Below are positions 53,822 through 63,225 of a stretch of DNA of 64,000 nucleotides, one piece after another; position 1 is the stretch's first letter, and every line of letters begins with the position of its first letter. The position numbers were made by a program, and so were the translations under genes. The DNA is taken from NCBI RefSeq assembly GCF_017377395.1, contig NZ_CP061800.1, positions 1,364,001 through 1,428,000 of the forward strand, in the 5' to 3' direction. A model generated the notes under the pieces. The model saw nothing but the letters and a program-made list of their open reading frames with translations, ran no database searches and was not told the DNA's origin. Origin of the DNA: Desulfonema magnum (GTDB lineage: Bacteria > Desulfobacterota > Desulfobacteria > Desulfobacterales > 4be13).

Positions 53822-54426
53822 TAAAACAACACGTGGCAGAAACGGCGGCACTTATGCCCACTGGCAAATCGCTCTGGCCTACGCCAAATACCTTTCCCAT
53901 GAGCTGCATATGCACGTCAACGAAGTGTATATGCGGTACCGTTCCGGCGATGTCACCCTTGCTGATGAGATAGCGGACAAGGCCAGCTCCGAAGATCAGG
54001 AGTGGCTTGCTGTGCGCACTATTGGCAAAATTGCCCGGAATCAGTTCACAGGCACGCTGAAAGAACATGATGTCAGAGGGCGGGGCTATGCGGATTGCAC
54101 CAATGTTGTTTACGAGCCTATCCTCGGGGGCACAGCCAAAGAAGTCAGGCAGCAAAAAGGACTGCCTGTAAAAGCCAATGTTCGGGAAACATTGAACATC
54201 AAAGAGCTGTTGGCTGTGGGACTTTCCGAGGTGCTGTCCAAAGAGAAAATTGAAGGTGAAGCCCTTTATGGCAACAAAAAATGTAAATCAGCGTGCAGCA
54301 TGAGTGCGGAAAAAGTTCAAAGTATCCTTTAATCCGGCAGACTTGGATTTCATTTTTCAATCCGGGCTGCTTAAATGAACTGGCAGGAAGTATGCGAACA
54401 TCGGAAAAATCAGGGAGGATAGCAAA

Positions 54427-54996
54427 ATGCAATCGTATTGCCTGGATGCTCAGGGCAGAATTATAAAGGCAGATAGTTTTACACCGTCTGAATTCTGGAA
54501 AAAAACTGCCAAAGATCAGGAAAACCTTGGCATAAAAAATTTGTATAAAATACTCGGGTTGGATGGTAATCCCGTAACTCCCGGAGAAGCCATGATTCTT
54601 GATCACTTAAAACGGGATCGTCAGTTGGCAATGGATTTTGATAACCCGGCAACACTTGTAAAGGAACTGGGCTTTAACTATTATGTGGGAATTTCCACGG
54701 ATCCCACGGCCCGCAAATACGGGCACAGAGGAGAAACCATTATCAACGAAGAAGAAATACCGTCATCAGTGCCGAGGTTCAGACAGGTGCTGCTGACCAT
54801 TGCAGACAATTTTTGGGCAAAGATGTTTGTGATTTATGCGGGAAAACCAGAAACAATCCGCAACATGGAACGAAAGCTGATTAATGATCTCAGGGGAAAA
54901 CTGTCAACCTATCGGCAAGCCTTCAACAAACACCCCGGGGGGAGCGGAAATTTGGGCAACAAACCATATGGATTTGTTTATGTATTGATAGACTGA
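54427..54996 (+). CDS. Hypothetical protein, possibly GIY-YIG-like nuclease
   Basis: 189 aa, ATG preceded by GGAGGA. Not firmly recognised. The stretch FNYYVGISTDPTARKYGHRG (about 78-97), the later FWAKMFVIYAGKPETIRNMERKLINDL and NKHPGGSGNLGNKPYGFVYVL have the YVG...R...E...N..GG order of GIY-YIG domains. No signal peptide. It follows the KilA-N gene by 94 bases and may share its history (KilA-N and GIY-YIG often co-occur on phage-like elements). Function inferred weakly. Confidence 0.5.
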   Translation: MQSYCLDAQGRIIKADSFTPSEFWKKTAKDQENLGIKNLYKILGLDGNPVTPGEAMILDHLKRDRQLAMDFDNPATLVKELGFNYYVGISTDPTARKYGHRGETIINEEEIPSSVPRFRQVLLTIADNFWAKMFVIYAGKPETIRNMERKLINDLRGKLSTYRQAFNKHPGGSGNLGNKPYGFVYVLID

Positions 54997-55055
54997 TCTT
55001 AAAAACCAGGTTGGGCTGAGGAACGAAACCCAACACAACAATTCAAGGAAACGCC

Positions 55056-55343
55056 ATGAAAACCCAGGCATCAGCCATAAAAAACTGGATTCCTGACAAA
55101 CACGGATATATTTTCACCTTTGCTAAAAATCGTGAAGCCATTGGCGTGAAAGTGGACTTGGCACACGGAACCATCCGGGAAGATGAGGACGACAGGCTCC
55201 GTGAGATTTCCGATCACATCATTCAAAAAGGACTGCCACCCCTGAAAATCGGTCCCGGAGAGCTTAAAGCCATTTCTCACGAGGATTATCTTTCAGACAA
55301 ATACACCCATCCTGCTGATGCTTTGACGGAAAAAGCGAAATAA
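55056..55343 (+). CDS. Hypothetical small protein (95 aa)
   Basis: 95 aa. MKTQASAIKNWIPDKHGYIFTF... with a strand-rich start, an acidic middle (IREDEDDRLREISDHIIQKG) and PGELKAISHEDYLSDKYTHPADALTEKAK at the end. No family recognised. It is 19 bases before the type-44 toxin-like gene and on the same strand, so it may be a pre-toxin partner or an immunity protein; only position supports this. A half-copy of the GGTTGGGCTGAGGAACG repeat lies just upstream. Confidence 0.45.
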   Translation: MKTQASAIKNWIPDKHGYIFTFAKNREAIGVKVDLAHGTIREDEDDRLREISDHIIQKGLPPLKIGPGELKAISHEDYLSDKYTHPADALTEKAK

Positions 55344-55362
55344 TGACAGAAAGAGCATTACA

Positions 55363-56239
55363 ATGCGAAGAATCCTTTACAAAGGCACTCAGAAATTTGA
55401 AATCACAGATAAATGTGAAACTGTGGGAAAAGGCTATATTCCTAAAAAGTTCTCAGATCAGTTTTCCGCGTACAGTTTTTTGTTACAGTTCACAGATGAT
55501 CGTCATATCGCGGTGTTTCGGGATATCCTTGGCAGACAAATGATGATGAGCCTGAATCCTTCTGCCTTGAGAGACCATGAAATTTTTGAGGAAATTGCCC
55601 GTCTGCTCGCGGCCGGTAACATGAGGATCGCCATTGATGAAAAATCCTATCTCGCTGAAAAGTTCTCCAATATTAATGATGTGATTTTGTTTATTCATAA
55701 GGACATGATCAAAAATGAAAAAGGAACAGATGTAGCGTATATTCGTGACAATCTGAAGGTTTGGCAGTGGGACAACCTGATCCCCTTCAAAATTCAAACA
55801 GATATAATCCAGGCGTATTGGCGATGGTATGAGAAAGTAAAAGGCGGAGGCCCCTGGGACCACAAAAAAGCGATAAAGGGGAAATATGGAGAATGGTTCC
55901 TGTGATTATCCTGAACGTCTGCTGTACAGCTTTGATATATGGTCAAATATCCACTACGGATATATTGGCCTGGCAGCAGGTTTTACTGAGTGGGTGCTGC
56001 TGTCAGGAGCAGGTTTCGCACAAAAGCTTGCTGACACGAATCCGCCAGGATATTGGAAAAGAAGATTGGAGGAAATTGGAGATGCTGATTTTCTCGCTGC
56101 ATTTGATGATCCTCACGATCAGCAAGCTATCAAAATCGGATTTGAGTTATGGAAAGGGTTTAAGACAAAAGTGACGACTAAAAATATCCTTGACTCGGTT
56201 CGAAAATATTCATCAAAACTCAAAACGAAACAAGCCTGA
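55363..56239 (+). pseudogene. Polymorphic toxin type-44-like gene split by a frameshift
   Basis: The first frame (55363-55905) ends with WYEKVKGGGPWDHKKAIKGKYGEWFL and stops. The second frame (55886-56239), shifted by one, continues DYPERLLYSFDIWSNIHYGYIGLAAGFTEWVLLSGAGFAQKL. Together they give the Ntox44-like order GGPWDHK followed by SNIHYGYIG and AGF, with the later FDDPHDQQAIKIGFELW. The extra base lies in the AAAGGGGAAATA run near 55873-55890. With one base removed, a single 290-residue protein would be read. The toxin half is therefore inactive unless ribosomes slip there. Confidence 0.7.
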
Positions 56240-56245
56240 ATCAAC

Positions 56246-56840
56246 ATGATGAAAAAAAAAAGCAGCCAATATCGGATGTGTTATTTTGTCAGTGCTTCTG
56301 ATGACAACAGTCATCATCGCTAAAATAAATTGGCAAAACTATGCCCTGTTTAACCGGATTGGCGAAATGACATCGGTAATTTTTATGTTCATTCTGCTTT
56401 GCTTCATCTTCCTCATTCAGATAAATATTGGCAATAAGATAAAATATGTGATAAACAGCTTTTTCATACTCGTATTGCTTTGCTCACTCTTCCTCTTCTT
56501 TTTCAGCAGAGATTTATGTAACGAGGAAATTATCTCCCGTTCCGTATCGGGTAATGACCAGTATCAGCTTTTTATCATACAGAAAAATTGCGGTGCCACC
56601 ACAGATTATGAATACAGAATCCTGTTACAGGAGACAGGAACTTTCTTACCAAAAGAGAAAATAATATTTCAAAGTTATTCATACCCTGTCCCCCGGCAGG
56701 TAACTTTCCTAAATGACAATAAGATACAAATATCTTGTCAAAGCGCCGGAGACAAAACCAATTTTATGATTTCTTTTGATGAAAAAACATTAAACACGGA
56801 TAAAACACTTTTATTTTACAGCGGTGACATTTATGAATAA
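56246..56840 (+). pseudogene. Membrane protein with frameshifted start (poly-A run)
   Basis: The main frame (open from 56253, a TTG at 56286) encodes two or three membrane helices (LSVLLMTTVIIAKI, MFILLCFIFLIQI, FFILVLLCSLFLFFF) and an extracytoplasmic C-terminus to 56840. ATG ATG at 56246 is in another frame, but with nine instead of ten A bases at 56252-56261 it would read MMKKKAANIGCVILSVLLM and fuse to the main frame. Family unknown. It directly follows the toxin, so a membrane immunity protein is possible. Sequence error or mutation cannot be told apart. Confidence 0.5.
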
Positions 56841-56850
56841 AAATGAACCT

Positions 56851-57002
56851 CAGCAGATCGAAAAGTTTTCGGACTGTGCGCGTGACAGCAAAGAAACCCG
56901 GCTTTTTTCCAGGACGGGGCGATCCTCCTCCGGAAAAAGCCGGGTTTCTCCCCCGTCCGCCGTGTCCGCCCTGTGACAGCCCGAAAACTTTTCGATCTGC
57001 TG
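56851..57002. repeat. Inverted-repeat element with 22-bp ends and AAACCCGGCTTTTT core
   Basis: The ends CAGCAGATCGAAAAGTTTTC (56851) and GAAAACTTTTCGATCTGCTG (to 57002) are perfect complements over 22 bp. The core at 56893-56948 is the GAAACCCGGC...GCCGGGTTTC stem shared with the TAAGTACC elements and with 9757-9794, so unlike ends have captured the same core. Confidence 0.8.
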
Positions 57003-57014
57003 AACCTGTTTAAA

Positions 57015-57530
57015 ATGAAATGTAAAAGAACAGCTTGTGCTTTAAGTCCGTTAATAATTATCTGTTTCCTCATATGTTCCGCCTCGGACATCCCGAAATT
57101 AGGCCAGGAAAGACATATTTTCTATGAGGCATTAAAAAGATCGGAAGTGATCAATCCGGCGGAGCTTGTATTAACGCATTTCAGTCATATTGGCAATCTG
57201 CATATGGAAGGTGAGGTGCTTTATGTTCTTGATGTTCGGGAGATTATTCCTGACATGGCGGCCCCAAGAGGACTGAACAAGATTGTCATACTTAATAAAA
57301 ATCTTGAGGTTCTGCATGTTATCCGATATATTGACGAGCGTCCTTTGCGTTGTGACGGCAATACATTGCTACTTTTCGGAGATATTATCATACATACCAT
57401 TGACAAGCATATCAATGGATACGAGGGCAATTTGCTTATTTTTTCAGATAAAGGCAAAAAAATTTCTGTTGGCAGAACAAAATGGAACAAACTTTTGCCA
57501 AATACGAACTTGGAAAGGAAAACGCCGTAG
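57015..57530 (+). CDS. Hypothetical exported protein with beta-propeller-like strands
   Basis: 171 aa from ATG 57015 (upstream in-frame codons lie in a repeat). Residues 1-22 form a signal peptide or lipoprotein signal (SPLIIICFLICSAS). The rest alternates short strands (LTHFSHIGNLHMEGEVLYVLDV, NKIVILNKNLEVLHVIRYID, LLLFGDIIIHTIDKHINGYEGNLLIFSDKGKKI), like the blades of a 6-bladed propeller. It is short and could be truncated. No family identified. Confidence 0.5.
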   Translation: MKCKRTACALSPLIIICFLICSASDIPKLGQERHIFYEALKRSEVINPAELVLTHFSHIGNLHMEGEVLYVLDVREIIPDMAAPRGLNKIVILNKNLEVLHVIRYIDERPLRCDGNTLLLFGDIIIHTIDKHINGYEGNLLIFSDKGKKISVGRTKWNKLLPNTNLERKTP

Positions 57531-57545
57531 TGTATAAAAAAAATA

Positions 57546-57727
57546 CTGATCATAACGGATTTCGGGGAGGCTCGGGAATATGACAGCGGACAGGAGGATG
57601 AAACGGATATGTCCGTCCGGCACCGGACCGGGAACATGACATCGGACAGGCGGACGGAAATCCGGTTAATCCTGAAATCCGCTGTCATATCATGCTGACC
57701 GGGCTCCCCTGAATCCGGTATAATCAG
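57546..57727. repeat. Diverged relative of the 9411-9737 inverted-repeat element
   Basis: It starts CTGATCATAACGGATTTCGG at 57546 and ends CTCCCCTGAATCCGGTATAA then TCAG at 57727, matching the ends of the large element at 9411. The centre is different, built of GGACAG/CGGAC units. Only an end-sequence relation supports membership. Confidence 0.6.
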
Positions 57728-57933
57728 AAAAAAGATAAGGTGTTCAAAGACATACACACGCTTGCCGTGTTGGATATCTTTGTGATCAAAGGGGCTGGGA
57801 CAGTTGAGAAACCTGATTCATTTTTCGTAATGCCAAAGCGTTTATCAGACGTTGTTTTTGTCTGGTAAAACATGATTGATATTAATTTTTTTTAGCAGTC
57901 GCTGTTTTACCACATAAAAAGGAGGAGGTAGAA

Positions 57934-59337
57934 ATGAAAAGTGAAACAAGAAGACAAACAGGAGGCCTGCTGATCATTCTTGTATTTCTGGCAGCAGTAC
58001 TGGGCATGGCTTATGCTCAGGAGGCTTCAAAAACCAGTTATTCGCCCGTTGTCGTTAAGGAATCGTTCCAGGACACGATGAAGCGGATGAAAGTTGCGAA
58101 ACCGGGAGTGATGAAACAGCAGATGGACCTGCTCAATGAACGATATGACCTGAGCAACCGCCCGGCCAAGAAGGTAATGATGTCAGGAGGAAAGAAGGCT
58201 GTTCAGGAAGGTGTCCGCGTAAAGCTTCCCAGCGGCATGACCTGGGCAAAGCTTGCCGACATGACTCCGGATCAGATTCGTGAGAAGGACCTCTGGCCCG
58301 GAGGATTTTTTCCGCTGCCTCATCCGAACCACCCGGAGGGCGGGATGGTCTTTCCCCAGTTTCATATTGATGAAATTAAGAAACAGGAGGGACGGGACCT
58401 TACCCGGTTTGATCTGGACTTTGACCTGCCGGATCATTTCCTGCCTGAGTTTCCTCCGCCCATCTATCTGACTACGAGGACTGACCTCGGGGATGTATCT
58501 CAGGGAAAACTCGTCACCATTATGAACTATTATGAACTGTTCAACGGTATTCTGAATCCCAAGCAGTTGGAGGGGCTCCGGCTGCTTGTCACACCTTTCC
58601 CCCAGCAGCAGTTCAATCAGACCGAAGATCGTCGTTCAGAGCTTCCCAGCAGAGGCGTCACCTGTTTTGACTGTCATGCGAACGGACATTCAAACGGTGC
58701 CACACACCTTGTGGGTGATATTCGTCCTCAGGAACTCCGGCATCGTTTGGATATTCCTCCGTTACGCGGGGTGAACATTCAGCGTCTGTTCGGGTCCCAG
58801 CGGGCTTTGAAAAGTATTGAGGATTTTACCGAATTTGAACAGAGAGCCGCTTATTTTGACGGAGATCCGGTCATAGCGACGAAAAAAGGCATCAATATTC
58901 TGGAACGAGGAAGCCAGGTCCATTTTATGGCTGAATTTCAATCCATACTGGATTTTCCGCCCGCTCCCAAGCTGAATATTTATGGCAAGCTGAATCCTAA
59001 AAAAGCTACGGAATCCGAACTCAGAGGCCAGGAGGTTTTCTTTGGCAAAGCCAATTGCGCTGTGTGTCATCCCGCGCCTTATTACACGGATAACCTGATG
59101 CACAATCTGAAAGCAGAGCGATTCTTCAAACCCCGGATGATTAACGGCCGCATGGCTTCGGCTGACGGACCCATAAAGACCTTTCCGCTTCGCGGAATTA
59201 AGGATTCTCCTCCATATTTGCATGACGGACGCCTGCTCACGCTGGAAGACACTGTGGAGTTTTTTAATCTGATCCAGGAACTCAGGCTGACTGAAAAGGA
59301 GAAAAAGGATCTGGTTGCCTTTATGAGATCACTTTAG
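57934..59337 (+). CDS. Di-haem cytochrome c peroxidase / MauG-like periplasmic protein
   Basis: 467 aa. Residues 1-28 form a Sec signal peptide ending AYAQEA. Two CxxCH haem sites are present: CFDCH (C244-C247-H248) and CAVCH (C375-C378-H379). The C-terminal part reads GPIKTFPLRGIKDSPPYLHDGRLLTLEDTVEFFNL, the MauG/peroxidase signature. The N-terminal 200 residues are longer than a plain peroxidase and have a proline-rich PEFPPPIYLTTRTDLGDV stretch. A strong AAAGGAGGAGG site precedes the ATG. Electron donor and substrate unknown; not part of the T6SS. Confidence 0.85.
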   Translation: MKSETRRQTGGLLIILVFLAAVLGMAYAQEASKTSYSPVVVKESFQDTMKRMKVAKPGVMKQQMDLLNERYDLSNRPAKKVMMSGGKKAVQEGVRVKLPSGMTWAKLADMTPDQIREKDLWPGGFFPLPHPNHPEGGMVFPQFHIDEIKKQEGRDLTRFDLDFDLPDHFLPEFPPPIYLTTRTDLGDVSQGKLVTIMNYYELFNGILNPKQLEGLRLLVTPFPQQQFNQTEDRRSELPSRGVTCFDCHANGHSNGATHLVGDIRPQELRHRLDIPPLRGVNIQRLFGSQRALKSIEDFTEFEQRAAYFDGDPVIATKKGINILERGSQVHFMAEFQSILDFPPAPKLNIYGKLNPKKATESELRGQEVFFGKANCAVCHPAPYYTDNLMHNLKAERFFKPRMINGRMASADGPIKTFPLRGIKDSPPYLHDGRLLTLEDTVEFFNLIQELRLTEKEKKDLVAFMRSL

Positions 59338-59467
59338 TTTTCTATAAACCATAAATTAAAACGGGTTAAAACAGCGGCTTGTACCATCGCCGGAGCAGAG
59401 GCGGAGGGCAGGGGCTTCCATCAAGTACAAATATCTGCTTTTCTCCCTCTGCCCGGCCTATTATAGT

Positions 59468-59553
59468 AGCTTTTAACAAAAACATTGTCCGAAAGAAATC
59501 GGATTTTTTCAAAAAATCCGATTTCTCCGCATGATAAACTTTATGTTAAAAGC
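59468..59553. repeat. Inverted-repeat element with AGCTTTTAACA ends
   Basis: AGCTTTTAACA at 59468-59478 and TGTTAAAAGCT at 59543-59553 are perfect complements, around an AAATCGGATTTTTTC/AAAAAATCCGATTT stem at 59497-59525. It sits in the 346-base gap 59338-59683, which has no gene. The inner stem could act as a terminator. Confidence 0.65.
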
Positions 59554-59683
59554 TCTGTATGGCTGGTAAAATTTTACCTGATAAAAGAAATTATCAGGTT
59601 GTAAGAAAATGAAATTCAGAGGGGGAGCATAACGCCCCTCTGCATGATTTATATAACACTAAAAAATTAAGGAGGATAACAAT

Positions 59684-60676
59684 TTGAAAATAATATTTTA
59701 TTTTTTTGCAGGCGTGCTGCTCATGCCGTGTCTGACGGCAACAGGCGGAGAAGCGATTGTTCTTAACATAAGTCATGATTTGCCTGAAGATTCTCCCCAG
59801 CACCTGGGGATGATAAAATTTGGTGAAATTGTAAGCCGTGAATCATCTGGCGACATAAAAGTGAAGATTTACCCGAAAGGGAAAATTGGGACAGATCAGA
59901 AAACCGTGGAACTTTTAAGAAGAGGTATTATTCAGGCGAGCCTGGTTCCCACAGCCAAATTAAGCCGTTTTGATAAGAGTTTGCAGATTGCTGACCTTCC
60001 TTTTCTTTTCCCATCCAAAGAGATTTGTTATTTTGTACTGGACAGCGAGGTGGGAGAGAAAATTTTGGCGGGTCTGGAAGAAATCGGATTAAAAGGTCTG
60101 GTTTTCTGGGAAAGCGGATTTAAACAGCTCACTGCTGACAGACCCATAAGGAAGCCTGAGGATTACAAAGGGTTAAAAATACGGGTGATGGACAGCCCGA
60201 TACTTATGGAACAGTTTGAAATTATGGGAGCCAAAGCCCGCCCGATGGATTTTTCAGAGGTGTATAAGGCATTGAAACTGAAAATTTTTAATGGACAGGA
60301 AAATCCTCTTGTTTCGATTACCAAAATGAAATTCTATGAAGTTCAGTCCCATATGACGCTGAGTTATCACGGATATCTCGGGTATGCGTTTTTACTTGGC
60401 AAATCTTTTTGGGACAGCCTGGATACAGTTCAGCAGAATATCATCAAACAGGCTGCGTTAAAAGCAGGTCATTATGAACGGGAAGTTACAGCAAGCACGG
60501 AAAATGACTGCATTAAAATAATAGCAGATTCCGGAACGGAGATCATTCGTTTAACTGCTGAGGAAAGAAAAGCCTTTGAAAATGCCACAAAACCCATTCA
60601 TGAAAAATTTGCAGACACGGTTGGCAGACAATTGCTGGAAGCTGTTTACGCCAAAATTAAGGCGTGTCAGAAATAA
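59684..60676 (+). CDS. TRAP transporter substrate-binding protein, DctP type
   Basis: 330 aa periplasmic solute receptor, TTG start with AAGGAGGATAAC upstream. The signal peptide is at about 1-22. DctP signatures: SHDLPEDSPQHLGMIKFGEIV, IYPKGKIGTDQKTVELLRRGIIQASLV, the W-containing GLVFWESGFKQLTADRPIRKPEDYKGLKIRVMDSP (the arginine contacts the carboxylate), and LSYHGYLGYAFLLGKSFWDSL. No DctQ or DctM membrane subunit is adjacent, so it is an orphan receptor here. The ligand is probably a carboxylic acid. Confidence 0.9.
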   Translation: MKIIFYFFAGVLLMPCLTATGGEAIVLNISHDLPEDSPQHLGMIKFGEIVSRESSGDIKVKIYPKGKIGTDQKTVELLRRGIIQASLVPTAKLSRFDKSLQIADLPFLFPSKEICYFVLDSEVGEKILAGLEEIGLKGLVFWESGFKQLTADRPIRKPEDYKGLKIRVMDSPILMEQFEIMGAKARPMDFSEVYKALKLKIFNGQENPLVSITKMKFYEVQSHMTLSYHGYLGYAFLLGKSFWDSLDTVQQNIIKQAALKAGHYEREVTASTENDCIKIIADSGTEIIRLTAEERKAFENATKPIHEKFADTVGRQLLEAVYAKIKACQK

Positions 60677-60680
60677 CAGA

Positions 60681-60891
60681 ACTCAATGATCAAGTCTTTT
60701 TTTTTGTCATTCCTGCGAAAGCAGGAATCCACTGCTCCCGAAAACGCCGCACCGGTGAAAAAAAGTTTTTCCGGGTTGTCCGCCACTTCCTGAAAAAATG
60801 GATTCCTGCTTTCGCAGGCTTCGGCGTGAGCTCAGTCGAACGGAATGACTGGGTTTTTATCCGAACCGGGTCAGAAAATCTGATCATCGGG
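60681..60891. repeat. MITE-like element, TACTCGA family, copy 4
   Basis: It begins ACTCAATGATCAAGTCTTTT and ends AAAATCTGATCATCGG, with inner TCATTCCTGCGAAAGCAGGA and TTCCTGCTTTCGCAGG arms. More diverged than copies 2 and 3. It fills the gap between the TRAP receptor gene and the first SPOR-domain gene. Confidence 0.7.
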
Positions 60892-60970
60892 CAGAAGAAG
60901 CGATCAGAGTGCGATTGACATTTCAATGCTTTAGAATCATTGATATATACAGTGCCGAGAACAAAATGCT

Positions 60971-62419
60971 ATGCGTTACAACTTCTCTTTTAATAAAAAC
61001 AAAATGAGACTGCTGTTCATGAGTTGCACTTCCCTGGCAACCCTGGTCTTCTTTGCCGGATACATTATCGGGCTTACGCTCCCTCTTCCCATGAATTTTA
61101 ATCAGGCATCGGCATCTGAAGAAAGGCATGAAAAATCATCTGGCTCATCCATATCTTACATCTCATCTGCCATAGCAGAAACTTATCTGAATCAGCCGAT
61201 TCAGCAAGTCCGTGATGAGAATTTTCCTCCGAAGGAGAAAATAATCCTCACCCAGAGAGATTTCCGACCAACGACCCGATCTCCCGAATTCCAAAATCCC
61301 TTTCTTCAAATTGTTGAGGAAAAACCGTATCCGGTTTTCAAAACCAGTGACGACAGACCATTAAGGAAACTCTCTTTCACGGTTTTGGCCGGTTCTTTTC
61401 CGAGCAAAGCAGAAGCTGAGAAATACCATAGTCAGCTCAGGCAGAAAGGCTATCATCCGCAACCGATTTATCTGGCATTATCAAAAGGGCAAAAATGGTA
61501 TAATATACTGATCGGCAACTACAAAAATCTGGAGGACGCGTCTCAGGCGGTTTCTGAGTTTAACCGCAAGGAAACCATGATAACAGCAGTGGTTGCCAGC
61601 GTATCAAAAAAATTGCCCCTTACGATCCTTGCTGATGCGTTTTTGGAAGAAAAAAAAGGTGAGGAAAAAGCCGGAAAACTGCTTGCACACCTGAAGAAAA
61701 CAGAGTACATCAGATATAAACCAGTTATTTATCCGGCACAGGATTTCAGGAAACAGAAATGGTTTGCCATATTGTTAAATTACGATGAGAAAGATTCACA
61801 AAAGGCATATCAGCTTGTCTCCCGGCTCAAAGATGACGAAAAGCGGACGCGGGCGGAAGTCACTTACAAAGAGGATGAGCCTGGGTGGAACGTGATAAAA
61901 AAAGGGGTCTCGCTTCGAAGTCTTCGGGAAATTCTAAATCATTTTCCTTCTTCTGAAGATGAGTCACCGCATCCTTACACTATCCAACTGGCAAGCTATC
62001 GTTCAAGAAAATCCGCACAGGAAGGACGCCTCCGTTTTGAGCGTCATGGCGTATCTCCGTATCTGGGGAGAAGAGGAAAATGGTGGATATCTTATATGGG
62101 ACGATACAAGAGCAGAGAAGCGGCTGAAACAGCAAGAAAGCAATATGAAAAACGTATTAAGAAAGCGTCCCGTCGTTCCGATTCTCTGGTAAGGAAAATG
62201 CCTTATTCCAATTTCATAGGCAGTTTTTCTTCTGATGATAATAAAACGCCGAAATTTCAACGTCTTGAGAGATTGGGATATTCCCCTTATTTTATGAAAG
62301 GGGCGGAGGATGAGGATTTCAAATTGTTTGTAGGCGTTTATAAAACCAAAAAAGAAGCTGAAAAGCAGATCCGCAGACTGAAAGCCAATGGGGTTTCAGG
62401 ACAGGTGGCTGAACGATAA
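60971..62419 (+). CDS. Membrane-anchored protein with tandem SPOR-like domains, copy 1
   Basis: 482 aa. A cytoplasmic N-terminus (MRYNFSFNKNKMRLLF) is followed by one membrane helix (about 12-35) and an extracytoplasmic part with about four SPOR-like repeats: FTVLAGSFPSKAEAEKYHSQL (about 138), the middle LTILADAFLEEKKG (about 218), YTIQLASYRSRKSAQEGRLRF (about 336) and SNFIGSFSSDDNKTPKFQRLERLGYSP (about 415). SPOR domains bind denuded glycan strands of peptidoglycan. It shares its N-terminal anchor pattern with the next gene, so the two are paired paralogues. Confidence 0.8.
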   Translation: MRYNFSFNKNKMRLLFMSCTSLATLVFFAGYIIGLTLPLPMNFNQASASEERHEKSSGSSISYISSAIAETYLNQPIQQVRDENFPPKEKIILTQRDFRPTTRSPEFQNPFLQIVEEKPYPVFKTSDDRPLRKLSFTVLAGSFPSKAEAEKYHSQLRQKGYHPQPIYLALSKGQKWYNILIGNYKNLEDASQAVSEFNRKETMITAVVASVSKKLPLTILADAFLEEKKGEEKAGKLLAHLKKTEYIRYKPVIYPAQDFRKQKWFAILLNYDEKDSQKAYQLVSRLKDDEKRTRAEVTYKEDEPGWNVIKKGVSLRSLREILNHFPSSEDESPHPYTIQLASYRSRKSAQEGRLRFERHGVSPYLGRRGKWWISYMGRYKSREAAETARKQYEKRIKKASRRSDSLVRKMPYSNFIGSFSSDDNKTPKFQRLERLGYSPYFMKGAEDEDFKLFVGVYKTKKEAEKQIRRLKANGVSGQVAER

Positions 62420-62424
62420 ATTGC

Positions 62425-62459
62425 TCCGGAGTGCCAAACTGTAAGTTTGGCACTCCGGA
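62425..62459. repeat. TCCGGAGTGCCAAACT perfect palindrome
   Basis: A 35-bp palindrome, TCCGGAGTGCCAAACTG and AGTTTGGCACTCCGGA, lies 5 bases after the stop of the first SPOR gene. It is the shortest member of the family also at 25398, 27907 and 28658. A strong hairpin in the transcript between two likely co-transcribed genes. Confidence 0.85.
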
Positions 62460-62477
62460 TCGAGAGTTTTTAATACA

Positions 62478-63191
62478 ATGAGTTTTGACCTTTCTTTGAA
62501 TAAAAAACAAATCGCTTTGCTGGTGATAGCGTGTGTGGCTCTGATCATTCTGATCTTTCTGGCCGGGATGCTCTCCGGAATGATGATGCGCGCATCAGGT
62601 TCGGCAAATCACGCCGCTACAGCGAAAAATCAGAATATGGGGGGCAGTGGCAGCGCAGTTCCCATGACACCTCAGTCGGCCGCGGGCAGGGCAAAGGGTC
62701 TTGTGGCATCCAAACAGGCGGCTGTGATGTCAAAAGCCCGCCAGCCTGCTCAGGCCATTCGGAGCCCCGGATCAACATCCGGGGAACAGGGAGAGGCCGG
62801 TCAGGAGGAGCTTGCGGATAAAGATAGCAAAGCAGATACAAAAGAGACCCGGTCCGCCTCAGATGATCAGAAAAAAGACGAGCAGAAAACTGAAGATGCC
62901 CCGCCTTCGGACACACGCTTTTCCGTTGAAGTTGAATCTTTTGTATCAAAAACCAAAGCCCTGAATATGGTCAGCGATCTGACAGCAAAAGGATGGGGAG
63001 AAGCCTCTGTTTTGAAAATGCAGGATACCGGAGACAGGAATAATGTCTGGTACTTGGTTCAGATTGGCGATTATGACCATGCTGAAGCGGCATATCATGC
63101 GGCTTCCGAGTTTGAAGATAAAGAAGGAATCGTTGCAGCGGTGAGGTCCATGGATCCTAAAATTCTGGAACAAAGAAAAATGGGCGAATGA
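62478..63191 (+). CDS. Membrane-anchored SPOR-domain protein, copy 2
   Basis: 237 aa. Its MSFDLSLNKKQIALLVIACVALIILIFLAGMLSGMMM anchor parallels copy 1. A long low-complexity linker (about 40-150, rich in Gln, Ala, Asp and Lys) connects to one SPOR domain (TRFSVEVESFVSKTKALNMVSDLTAKGWGEA through VQIGDYDHAEAAYHAASEF). It could be a cell-wall-linked structural or division protein. The next gene encodes a coiled-coil protein on the same strand. Confidence 0.8.
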   Translation: MSFDLSLNKKQIALLVIACVALIILIFLAGMLSGMMMRASGSANHAATAKNQNMGGSGSAVPMTPQSAAGRAKGLVASKQAAVMSKARQPAQAIRSPGSTSGEQGEAGQEELADKDSKADTKETRSASDDQKKDEQKTEDAPPSDTRFSVEVESFVSKTKALNMVSDLTAKGWGEASVLKMQDTGDRNNVWYLVQIGDYDHAEAAYHAASEFEDKEGIVAAVRSMDPKILEQRKMGE

Positions 63192-63225
63192 GAATTTCTG
63201 CCAAACTATCTGCGGAGAAAAGAAT

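Larger units (their letters stand above)
51991..54332 (+). pseudogene. KilA-N domain gene, paralogue 3, split by an IS element
   Basis: The 5' part 51991-52207 encodes MKSREKVTELSMDFNGQHIR through NIYKT; the 3' part 53827-54332 continues TRGRNGGTYAHWQIALAYAK through the family end. Removing the IS element with one copy of its TAAAA duplication joins ATT TAT AAA ACA ACA CGT GGC in frame and restores a normal protein of about 240 residues. So the gene was intact until a recent insertion. The tail contains the NIKELLAVGLSEVLSKEKIEGE helix missing from paralogue 2. Confidence 0.92.
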
